Below are positions 1-5,459 of a stretch of 5,544 bases of DNA, one piece after another (position 1 is the stretch's first letter; every line of letters starts with the position of its first letter). The translations under genes and the position numbers were made by a program. The stretch lies in the NCBI GenBank assembly GCA_903868375.1, contig CAIPVD010000182.1, forward strand, positions 1 through 5,544. The letters run 5' to 3'. The DNA comes from an uncultured delta proteobacterium. Its GTDB lineage: Bacteria > UBA10199 > GCA-002796325 > 1-14-0-20-49-13. Under the pieces are notes generated by a model. The model saw only the letters and a program-made list of their open reading frames with translations, had not been told where the DNA came from and did no database searches.

Positions 1-2
1 TC

Positions 3-129
3 CGAGGTTTTGAATTCGTGGGGAAATTCGGGGACACACACCTAATACTGGACTTAATACCTCACTAAACACGATGTCATAATTAGGTGTGTGTCCCCAA
101 TTTCCCATGTCCCTGAATTCAAAACCGAG
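3..129. repeat. Long imperfect inverted repeat, REP/IS200-transposase type
   Basis: Two arms face each other across a 35-nt centre (47-81). The inner arms match perfectly over 17 nt: GGGGACACACACCTAAT at 30-46 and its reverse complement at 82-98. Next outward, GGGAAATT (21-28) pairs with AATTTCCC (99-106) with a one-base bulge at position 29. After a short unpaired step, GGTTTTGAATTC (6-17) pairs with 115-126. I recall GGGGACACACACC-type termini as typical of genomic repeats mobilised by REP-associated (Y1, IS200-like) tyrosine transposases, which recognise hairpins. No transposase is encoded in the part visible, so this is best read as a solitary non-autonomous copy or one end of an element that extends leftwards. 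The structure is seen directly; the family assignment is from memory. Confidence 0.7.
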
Positions 130-256
130 TTCCGCAGGAAAGCGGAGTTGAGCCCGTACATCGGCTGCGAACGGAACAATTGACGCGAAACATACCCACA
201 CCCCCCGCCTACTAAAGTAGCAACTACCCCCAATATGCTGGTCGAAGAAGATACAT

Positions 257-304
257 TATACTGAGTTATGAAAGAACACTCACATTCCTCTTGCAATTTA
301 AAAT
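257..304 (+). promoter_or_regulatory. Weak candidate -10 elements for the par operon
   Basis: Two near-consensus -10 hexamers lie in the AT-rich part of the leader: TATACT at 257-262 and TAAAAT at 299-304, each five of six matches to TATAAT. Neither has a good -35 hexamer 16-18 bp upstream. A start after the second would put the split-parS hairpin in the 5' untranslated RNA. This is only a base match in AT-rich DNA, and transcription could instead use an alternative sigma factor or begin further left. Confidence 0.2.
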
Positions 305-311
305 AATTTCA

Positions 312-321
312 TGCATATGCA
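312..321. repeat. 10-bp perfect palindrome
   Basis: TGCATATGCA is its own reverse complement and sits three bases before the left arm of the split-parS hairpin. A site of this size and position could be an operator or merely chance; nothing else in the window repeats it. Confidence 0.3.
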
Positions 322-323
322 GG

Positions 324-368
324 AATGTTTCACCCGCCAACAATCGCGGCGGGCAGGCGTGAAACATT
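324..368. repeat. Hairpin with split parS half-sites upstream of parA
   Basis: AATGTTTCAC (324-333) and GTGAAACATT (359-368) are perfect reverse complements. Joined together they would give a full 20-bp palindrome containing canonical parS, TGTTTCACGTGAAACA. They are separated by 25 bp that are themselves palindromic: CCGCC (334-338) pairs with GGCGG (348-352) around a 9-nt loop, leaving a 6-nt bulge at 353-358. The hairpin ends in a run of only four T, followed at once by the parA ribosome binding site, so it would make a poor intrinsic terminator. It could be a parS site broken by a short REP-like insertion, a ParB-sensitive operator, or an RNA leader structure. The structure is certain; the role is not known. 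Confidence 0.65.
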
Positions 369-370
369 TT

Positions 371-377
371 AGGGGGA
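371..377 (+). promoter_or_regulatory. Shine-Dalgarno of parA
   Basis: AGGGGGA lies nine bases before the parA ATG and only two bases after the split-parS hairpin. Folding of the hairpin in RNA would therefore leave the site exposed but hard against the stem, so structure there could influence parA translation. Confidence 0.6.
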
Positions 378-386
378 CTCCGGGGA

Positions 387-1187
387 ATGGCAGAGATAAT
401 CGCCATATGTAATCAAAAGGGTGGCGTTGGAAAAACCACCACAGCAGTAAACCTTGCAGCTAGTCTTGCGGCTGCTGAAAAAAAGACGTTATTAATAGAT
501 CTAGATCCTCAAGGAAACGCGTCAAGCGGCCTAGGCGTAGACAAACATACCACAACCAAGAGCATATATCATGTAATGATAGGCACTGTTCCAATTAGGG
601 AGGCGGTTAGATCCACCGCGCTCAATTATCTTAAGCTAATTCCATCGAACACCGATTTAGTAGGCGCCGAGATAGAATTAATGGAAATTGTTTCACGTGA
701 AACAATCTTAAAGAAACTACTTACGGCAGTAAACGCCGACTTTGACTATGTTATAATAGATTGTGGCCCATCGCTCGGCCTATTAACCCTAAATGCCATG
801 GTGGCCGCAAGTTCTATATTAATACCCGTTCAATGCGAGTATTACGCAATGGAGGGGGTCGCCGACCTAATTAGAACCATACAACTCATCAAGGCAAGGC
901 TAAATCCGGATCTTAAAATAAAGGGAATAGTATTAACTATGTTCGACGCCAGAAATTCCTTATCAAAGATGGTGGCCGACGAGATTAAGAAACACTTTAA
1001 AGAGTCGGTATTTCAGATCGTGGTTCCAAGAAACGTTAAACTTGCCGAAGCACCGTCATACGGTAAACCAGTCATATTATATGATATCAAATCCAGGGGC
1101 GCAGAGGCCTATTTTGAGCTAGCAAAAGAGATACTAATCAGGGAGGTAATTAATGCAGATGCGCAAAGCGCTGGGCAGGGGGCTTGA
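387..1187 (+). CDS. parA: ParA/Soj chromosome partitioning ATPase
   Basis: This is a 266-residue ParA/Soj-type P-loop ATPase that binds non-specific nucleoid DNA as an ATP dimer and is released when ParB stimulates hydrolysis, moving parS-bound DNA. The deviant Walker A motif KGGVGKTT is at residues 11-18 with the signature lysine K11; Walker A' LLIDLDPQGN is at 35-44 (D40); Walker B YVIIDCGPS is at 121-129 (D125). The conserved C-terminal block runs from about 213 (PRNVKLAEAPSYGKP) to 249. There is no N-terminal helix-turn-helix extension, which marks the short, chromosomal Soj class rather than the long plasmid P1/F class. The ATG has a Shine-Dalgarno and sits just before the first strand of the fold. 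The last ten or so residues lie beyond the usual Soj fold and overlap parB. A perfect parS site lies inside the gene (codons 101-106). Confidence 0.97.
   Translation: MAEIIAICNQKGGVGKTTTAVNLAASLAAAEKKTLLIDLDPQGNASSGLGVDKHTTTKSIYHVMIGTVPIREAVRSTALNYLKLIPSNTDLVGAEIELMEIVSRETILKKLLTAVNADFDYVIIDCGPSLGLLTLNAMVAASSILIPVQCEYYAMEGVADLIRTIQLIKARLNPDLKIKGIVLTMFDARNSLSKMVADEIKKHFKESVFQIVVPRNVKLAEAPSYGKPVILYDIKSRGAEAYFELAKEILIREVINADAQSAGQGA
689..704. other. parS centromere site inside parA
   Basis: TGTTTCACGTGAAACA is an exact copy of the canonical chromosomal parS sequence bound by ParB/Spo0J in most bacteria. The perfect palindrome extends two bases on each side (687-706, 20 bp). It is read in frame by parA as I-V-S-R-E-T, a segment where Soj proteins often carry a similar S-R-E sequence, so the protein tolerates it. 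ParB would load here through its helix-turn-helix domain and spread by CTP-dependent sliding. Bacillus subtilis similarly keeps a parS site within its soj-spo0J locus. The base match is seen directly and the function follows from the conserved family. Confidence 0.95.
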
Positions 1188-2055
1188 TTCTCTCATCCCG
1201 GTTTCCGAAGAATCCATACCAAGAGAAATATTAGGGCCTAAGATAGTAACACAGCCAGTCACGGGCGATAGAATTAAGACGGTGCCAATTAATTCCATTA
1301 TTCCGAACCGTCTTCAGCCAAGAAAGGTCTTTGATGAAGAGAAGATCAAGGACTTGGCGGCCTCTATAAAAAAGCAGGGGATTATCCAGCCCCTGATCGT
1401 GAATCAAGCAATGGCAGGTAACTACGAACTCATTGCCGGAGAACGTAGATTGCGCGCATCTAAACTGGCGGGTTTAACTGAACTCCCCGTTGTTATCAAG
1501 AACGTTGATTCGGAAAAAATGCTCAAGTTGTCGATTATTGAGAACATTCAGCGAGAAGATCTAAATCCGATCGAAGAGGCCTCGGCGATTCATGAATTAA
1601 TAGATCAATTTGGCTACACACAGGATGAAGCGGCAACGAGCCTAGGTAAATCTCGCGTGGCCGTCACAAATAGCCTTCGTTTATTGAATCTTCCGAAGGT
1701 GGTTCAAGAAGATGTTATCTCTGAAAAGATGACGGCCGGCCATGCCAGGGCCCTTTTGTCTCTTACAAGCCTTCAAGAACAACTTAAAATGCGTGAAAAA
1801 ATTTTGCAGGCCAATTTGACTGTGCGCGATGTTGAAAAGATGATACAGGATTTAAGGCCAGCCACCACACGCACAATTAAAAAATCTTCTGTTCAACTAA
1901 CGCCACAGATGAAATATATATCAGACGAAATAACAAAGCAGCTTGCTACTAAAATTAGGCTCGAGCCGGACAGAGAAAAGAAGGGTGGCCGTATCGTGAT
2001 TGAGTATTACACGCCACAAGACCTCGATCGAATTTATAATTTAATTGTAAAATAG
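1153..2055 (+). CDS. parB: ParB/Spo0J partition protein, CTP-dependent DNA clamp
   Basis: This is a full-length chromosomal ParB of 300 residues, which binds parS and, as a CTP-fuelled clamp, slides along DNA to form the partition complex. The N-terminus holds the ParA-stimulating motif KALGRGLDSLIP (5-16). The CTP-binding domain follows: QPRKVF near 55-60, the GERRLRAS box at 96-103 and ENIQREDLNPIEEA at 130-143. The helix-turn-helix that reads parS is around 155-180 (TQDEAATSLGKSRVAVTNSL). The last 50 residues, ending in KKGGRIVIEYYTPQDLDRIYNLI, match the C-terminal dimerisation domain. The start is supported by GGGAGG at 1141-1146, six bases upstream; Met3 (1159) is a possible alternative. 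The gene overlaps parA by 35 bp, implying translational coupling. The intact parS in parA is its expected target. Confidence 0.97.
   Translation: MQMRKALGRGLDSLIPVSEESIPREILGPKIVTQPVTGDRIKTVPINSIIPNRLQPRKVFDEEKIKDLAASIKKQGIIQPLIVNQAMAGNYELIAGERRLRASKLAGLTELPVVIKNVDSEKMLKLSIIENIQREDLNPIEEASAIHELIDQFGYTQDEAATSLGKSRVAVTNSLRLLNLPKVVQEDVISEKMTAGHARALLSLTSLQEQLKMREKILQANLTVRDVEKMIQDLRPATTRTIKKSSVQLTPQMKYISDEITKQLATKIRLEPDREKKGGRIVIEYYTPQDLDRIYNLIVK
2035..2040 (+). promoter_or_regulatory. Perfect -10 hexamer at the 3' end of parB
   Basis: TATAAT lies in the final codons of parB, 33 bases before the bactofilin ATG. A transcript starting about seven bases downstream would have a leader of some 25-30 nt containing the strong AGGAGGG ribosome binding site. 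No good -35 box is seen 16-18 bp upstream (the sequence there is CGCCAC-like) and there is no extended -10 TG, so this is a weak call. If real, it would let the bactofilin and ATP synthase genes be expressed at a higher level than parAB. Confidence 0.25.
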
Positions 2056-2062
2056 TAAAAAT

Positions 2063-2069
2063 AGGAGGG
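2063..2069 (+). promoter_or_regulatory. Strong Shine-Dalgarno of the bactofilin gene
   Basis: AGGAGGG lies just before the ATG at 2074 and is the best ribosome binding site in the window. It fixes the bactofilin start and contrasts with the poor sites before the two b-subunit genes and atpG. Confidence 0.8.
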
Positions 2070-2073
2070 AGTT

Positions 2074-2514
2074 ATGTTTAAAGGTCAAACAGATAAGCCA
2101 GCGAAATCGGATCAGGTAAACGGGCTGCTCGACAAAGGGTGTAGTTTCGAAGGAAAATTAACCTTCGACGGCACAGTCCAGATCAATGGCAACTTTCAGG
2201 GAGAAGTATATTCCGACGGCACATTGATCGTTGGCAACGATGCCCACGTTGAAGGCGGCATCTTTGTCGATACGCTCATCGTCTATGGAAGCATTCAAGG
2301 CACAATAGACTCAAAATCACGCGTTGAAATGCATGTCCCGGCAAATGTGATCGCAGATGTTAAAACAAAAATACTCTCCATAGAAGACGGCGTTATCTTC
2401 CAGGGAAAGTGCCAAATGGACAGGCCGGATGCGACAGCGAATTCTCGTGCGCACGACAACACCGGCACCAACATTGAAACGAAGGATTCGGACGATAACG
2501 TGTTCGTTATGTAA
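2074..2514 (+). CDS. Bactofilin (polymer-forming cytoskeletal protein)
   Basis: This 146-residue protein has a single bactofilin (formerly DUF583) domain at about residues 18-117, flanked by short polar tails, the usual size and plan. The domain is a right-handed beta-helix built from short repeating strands with small turn residues: CSFEGKLTFDGTVQINGNFQG (23-43), then strand-turn units GTLIVGNDAHVEGGI and DTLIVYGSIQGTI, ending in LSIEDGVIFQGKCQM (101-115), the typical closing turn. Bactofilins polymerise without nucleotide and act as scaffolds at membranes or poles. There is no signal peptide or membrane segment, so it is cytoplasmic. Its place directly after parB fits the Myxococcus precedent, in which bactofilins organise ParABS components; that role here is inference. 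The C-terminal tail (118-146) is polar, acidic near its end and probably disordered. It ends two bases before the first b-subunit gene. Confidence 0.93.
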   Translation: MFKGQTDKPAKSDQVNGLLDKGCSFEGKLTFDGTVQINGNFQGEVYSDGTLIVGNDAHVEGGIFVDTLIVYGSIQGTIDSKSRVEMHVPANVIADVKTKILSIEDGVIFQGKCQMDRPDATANSRAHDNTGTNIETKDSDDNVFVM

Positions 2515-2516
2515 AT

Positions 2517-2948
2517 ATGTCGACAGAGATCCATCTAATTCCGGACAGATCTTTTTTTATTCAGCTCGTTCTATTCATGAGCGTGCTCTTCGGGTTATCA
2601 TACCTACTTTTCAGGCCGATAAAAAAGATCCTTATCGCCAGGAAAAGTAGGACGGTCGAGCTTTTGAACGAGGTTAGGGCAGCCGAAGAAAGAATTAAGA
2701 TTAAAACACAGGAGTATGCCGCCCAAATACAAAAGACAAAGGACGAGGCTTCTAAAGAGAAAGAGGCAATACGCCAAATGGGGATAAAGGAAGAATCGCA
2801 GATCAAAGAAGTTGCCAGGCGAGAAGCCTCCAAGGCAATAGATTCGGCAAGGGCAGAGATAGCTAGATCTACGGATGTTGCCATTAACGAACTAAAGGGG
2901 AAGATCCCAAAACTTTCGGAAGAGATAATTAACAAATTCAAAAATTAG
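2517..2948 (+). CDS. ATP synthase F0 subunit b/b' (first copy)
   Basis: This is a 143-residue peripheral stalk subunit of F1Fo ATP synthase. It has one membrane helix near residues 13-32 (SFFIQLVLF...LSYLLF), followed by the family's RPIKKIL exit motif (33-39) and then a long charged helix (about 43-142) rich in K, E, A and R, which forms the coiled-coil stalk with the second b subunit. Subunits b and b' are hard to tell apart by eye; in deltaproteobacterial operons the first of the pair is often called AtpX or b'. I therefore leave the symbol empty. The ATG is two bases after the bactofilin stop and has no clear Shine-Dalgarno, so translation is probably coupled to the upstream gene. Confidence 0.88.
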   Translation: MSTEIHLIPDRSFFIQLVLFMSVLFGLSYLLFRPIKKILIARKSRTVELLNEVRAAEERIKIKTQEYAAQIQKTKDEASKEKEAIRQMGIKEESQIKEVARREASKAIDSARAEIARSTDVAINELKGKIPKLSEEIINKFKN

Positions 2949-2949
2949 A

Positions 2950-3420
2950 ATGGCATTAATCTTCAAACTCATAAATTTTGTAATTTTTGTCGGCCTGTTG
3001 GCCTATTTTTTGCGCAAACCTATCGCTGCATTTTGGCTGGATCGCCAAAAGTCACATAGTGACACAATAACGACGGCGAAAAACTCGTATGAGAACATAA
3101 AGGCAGAAGAATTAAGCCTTGCCGAACGTTTAAAAGGACTTCCTTCAGAAATTAAGGCAATAACCGACGAAATCAAGACAGAAGGGGAACTTGAAAGATT
3201 AAGGATCGTCGAGCAGTCAAAGCGGTATGCCACCCAAATCGAAGAGAACGCAATGCTAACCGCTAATTACGAGAAGGGTGTTGCCGTACAAAAATTAAAG
3301 GCCTTCATAGGCACGGAAGCTCTGGAACTGGCAAAGGCGGAGATAATGAAAGACATCTCCGGTAACCTGGGGCTCATTGAAGTGGAAAGGTCTGCCGAAG
3401 CGATCGAGGCTAATATATGA
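2950..3420 (+). CDS. atpF: ATP synthase F0 subunit b (second copy)
   Basis: This 156-residue protein has an N-terminal membrane helix at about residues 3-21 (LIFKLINFVIFVGLLAYFL), the RKPI exit motif (22-25) and a long charged helical region, as expected for the b subunit that links the membrane sector to delta and alpha. The start is well fixed: an in-frame stop at 2926-2928 leaves no start codon before the ATG at 2950. The protein thus has no extra N-terminal hydrophobic segment, which I recall in the longer b subunits of some relatives. Only one base separates it from the preceding gene and no Shine-Dalgarno is visible, pointing to coupled translation with the first b-type subunit and a b-b' heterodimer. 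It ends in an ATGA overlap with atpH. Confidence 0.9.
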   Translation: MALIFKLINFVIFVGLLAYFLRKPIAAFWLDRQKSHSDTITTAKNSYENIKAEELSLAERLKGLPSEIKAITDEIKTEGELERLRIVEQSKRYATQIEENAMLTANYEKGVAVQKLKAFIGTEALELAKAEIMKDISGNLGLIEVERSAEAIEANI

Positions 3421-3959
3421 AAGAGAAGATTATAGCCTCTAGATATTCACATGCGCTCTTAAGACTTGCGCAATCTGGCACGCTTTTGGACAGGTCACGT
3501 TCCGACCTCGAATCATTTATCAAATTATTAGATGATAATAAGCAGCTTCGTACGTGGCTAGGCGACGACCGGGCTTCGCAAACGAAACGCCAAGCGCTTG
3601 TCCGAGAGCTAGGTATCGCAATGAAACTTGAACCTCTAGTTATAAACTTTATAGAATTGCTCGTTAGAAAAAAAAGAATAAAATTGATAAAGGAAATATT
3701 CAGATCGTTCGATCTAATGGTCGATGCTGCTAATGGAACACAAAGGGGCGAATTATTTTCTGCTAAAAAAGATGCCGCAGAATCTGTAAAGAAAAAGATA
3801 GAGGACGGCTTCTCAAAGAAACTTAATCTAAAAATAGAGCTAACGGCAAAAGAAGACCCGCTCTTAATTGGCGGGCTTAAGATAAGAATAAAAGATACGA
3901 TATGGGATGCAAGCATTAAAAGGCAACTCGATGAACTTAAGGAGCGGATATGTCAATAA
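3417..3959 (+). CDS. atpH: ATP synthase F1 subunit delta
   Basis: This is a 180-residue delta (OSCP-type) subunit, the usual length, which ties the top of the alpha3-beta3 head to the b stalk. The N-terminal helical domain opens with IASRYSHALLRLAQ (6-19), the typical ARRYAKALF-like start. The C-terminal domain carries the family signature DPLLIGGLKIRIKDTIWDAS (147-166), ending in the helix KRQLDELKERI. The middle (about 84-92, RKKRIKLIKE) matches the family's usual basic segment. The start overlaps the atpF stop in an ATGA, with GAGG (3406-3409) seven bases upstream. The 3' end overlaps atpA by 10 bp and encodes the atpA ribosome binding site within its last codons. Confidence 0.95.
   Translation: MKEKIIASRYSHALLRLAQSGTLLDRSRSDLESFIKLLDDNKQLRTWLGDDRASQTKRQALVRELGIAMKLEPLVINFIELLVRKKRIKLIKEIFRSFDLMVDAANGTQRGELFSAKKDAAESVKKKIEDGFSKKLNLKIELTAKEDPLLIGGLKIRIKDTIWDASIKRQLDELKERICQ
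3939..3944 (+). promoter_or_regulatory. Shine-Dalgarno of atpA inside atpH
   Basis: AAGGAG lies five bases before the atpA ATG, inside the last codons of atpH. It is stronger than the sites before the b subunits, fitting the need for three alpha chains per enzyme. Confidence 0.7.
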
Positions 3960-5452
3960 GGGCAGATGAGATATCAAGGATAATAGCGCAGCAGATAAAA
4001 GATTTCGGCAGAGAGGTCGTAGAGGAAGAGGTTGGGCAGATATTATCTGTTGGCGACGGCATCGCGCGCATTTACGGCCTCGAAGGCGCGATGATGAACG
4101 AGCTTGTCGAATTTCCCCACGGGATCATGGGGATCATCTTGAACCTCGAAGAAGATTCGGTCGGTATCGCTATTATGGGTGAAGACACGGAACTTCGCGA
4201 AGGCGACACGGTAAAACGAACAGGCCGTATCGCAGAAGTTCCGGTAGGAGAGGCCGTTATTGGAAGGGTCTTGGACGCCTTAGGCCGGCCCATCGATGGG
4301 CTAGGGCCAGTGAAGATGAAGGAAACAAGAAAGGTGGAGATCAAGGCGCCCGGCATCGTGAACCGCCAACCGGTGAAAGAACCGCTCCAAACCGGAATTA
4401 AGGCGATAGATACCATGACGCCCATCGGCCGCGGCCAGCGCGAATTAATAATAGGCGACCGTCAAACAGGAAAGACAGCGATAGCCGTCGATACGATAAT
4501 AAACCAAAAGGGCCAGGATGTGTTTTGTATCTACGTTGCGATCGGACAAAAATTATCTACCGTGGCTCGCGTTGTAGATAAACTAAAGAGCTGCGGAGCG
4601 ATGGAATATACAACCGTCGTATCTGCAAGTGCCAGCGAACCCGCACCACTGCAATATCTGGCGCCTTACAGCAGCGTCACGATGGGTGAATATTTCAGGG
4701 ATTCCGGTAAGCACGCACTCATTATATACGATGACCTGTCGAAACATGCCGTGGCATATAGGCAGATGTCGCTCCTTCTTCGCAGGCCTCCCGGGCGCGA
4801 AGCATATCCAGGAGATGTCTTTTATTTACACTCGCGCTTGCTCGAACGCGCCGCAAAACTTAACGATAAACATGGAGGCGGATCTCTTACCGCGCTACCC
4901 ATAATCGAAACGCAGGCGGGGGACATAACGTCATATATACCGACGAACGTTATCTCGATAACCGACGGCCAGATATATCTTGAATCGGATCTTTTCTATG
5001 CAGGGCAAAGGCCGGCCATAAACGTGGGCCTCTCTGTTTCGCGCGTAGGTGGAAACGCACAGATAAAAGCAATGAAACAGATAGCTGGAACCCTGCGCAT
5101 AGAACTGGCGCAATATAGAGAACTCGCAGCGTTCGCGCAATTCGGAAGCGACTTAGACCCGGCGACAAAGAAACAGCTCCACAGGGGAGAACGCTTAGTG
5201 GAGGTTCTAAAGCAGGGGATCTATAAACCAATGGGCATCGCAATGCAGGTGCTGCAGATCTATTCTGCAACGACCGGTTACGTTGACGAATATCCGATTG
5301 AAAAGATCATTCCATATCTTGCAAAGCTTGAATCGTTCTTCATAACCAGGCACCCGGAAGTACTGCAGGAGATAGAGAAGAAAAAAGTGTTAGATGACGA
5401 CCTTAAAAAGAAGATAAACGCCGCGTTAGACGAATTGAAGAAGCTGTTCTAA
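3950..5452 (+). CDS. atpA: ATP synthase F1 subunit alpha
   Basis: This is a complete 500-residue alpha subunit, which forms the catalytic hexamer with beta and holds the non-catalytic nucleotide sites. The N-terminal helix (IRADEISRIIAQQI, 3-16) is the delta-binding part, followed by the beta-barrel (about 24-92). The nucleotide-binding domain has a Walker A GDRQTGKT at 169-176 (K175) and the Walker B region ALIIYDDLSKHAVAYRQ at 256-272. The alpha/beta signature PAINVGLSVS is at 355-364, directly followed by R365, the arginine that reaches into the neighbouring catalytic site. The helical C-terminal domain includes AQYRELAAFAQFGSDLD (387-403) and ends with a lysine-rich helix. No catalytic or structural hallmark is missing. 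It overlaps atpH by 10 bp and is followed seven bases later by atpG. Confidence 0.99.
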   Translation: MSIRADEISRIIAQQIKDFGREVVEEEVGQILSVGDGIARIYGLEGAMMNELVEFPHGIMGIILNLEEDSVGIAIMGEDTELREGDTVKRTGRIAEVPVGEAVIGRVLDALGRPIDGLGPVKMKETRKVEIKAPGIVNRQPVKEPLQTGIKAIDTMTPIGRGQRELIIGDRQTGKTAIAVDTIINQKGQDVFCIYVAIGQKLSTVARVVDKLKSCGAMEYTTVVSASASEPAPLQYLAPYSSVTMGEYFRDSGKHALIIYDDLSKHAVAYRQMSLLLRRPPGREAYPGDVFYLHSRLLERAAKLNDKHGGGSLTALPIIETQAGDITSYIPTNVISITDGQIYLESDLFYAGQRPAINVGLSVSRVGGNAQIKAMKQIAGTLRIELAQYRELAAFAQFGSDLDPATKKQLHRGERLVEVLKQGIYKPMGIAMQVLQIYSATTGYVDEYPIEKIIPYLAKLESFFITRHPEVLQEIEKKKVLDDDLKKKINAALDELKKLF

Positions 5453-5459
5453 ATATTAA

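Larger units (their letters stand above)
1..386. other. Non-coding region upstream of parA
   Basis: This stretch carries no credible gene. Its left third is a long imperfect inverted repeat (about 3-129). Positions 130-300 show only small hairpin potential (TCCGC at 131-135 facing GCGGA at 142-146; CTACT at 209-213 facing AGTAG at 216-220) and a C-rich run near 201-206. The last part (300-386) is AT-rich and then holds a 10-bp palindrome, the split-parS hairpin and the parA ribosome binding site. The gene to the left is outside the window, so it is unknown whether the parA promoter lies here or further upstream, though the repeat and the long gap suggest that the operon starts here. Confidence 0.8.

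Noticed and set aside
180..215. TTGACG (180-185) with TACTAA (210-215) as a sigma-70 promoter
   Set aside because: The spacing of 24 bp is far outside the normal 16-18 bp and the intervening DNA is C-rich.
54..296. An open frame of 80 codons on the minus strand in the upstream region
   Set aside because: It runs through the right arm and centre of the inverted repeat, has no recognisable domain, and its composition looks like translated non-coding DNA. A small gene cannot be fully excluded, but nothing supports one.
324..370. Hairpin read as a rho-independent terminator of an upstream gene
   Set aside because: The stem is interrupted by a 6-nt bulge, the T-run is only four bases long, and the perfect parS half-sites explain the outer stem better.
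2517..3420. Two b-type genes as a recent tandem duplication
   Set aside because: Beyond a membrane helix and an R-P-I/K-P-I exit motif the two proteins share little visible sequence; the pair is better explained as ancient b' and b paralogues forming a heterodimer.
3410..3916. Open frame of 168 codons on the minus strand opposite atpH
   Set aside because: It is antisense to a clear delta subunit, rich in S, F and I as expected from reversed K/E-rich coding DNA, and has no supporting features.
4072..4425. Long open frame on the minus strand inside atpA
   Set aside because: It is antisense to a fully conserved atpA coding region, has low-complexity serine/proline-rich content and no family resemblance: a shadow of codon bias.
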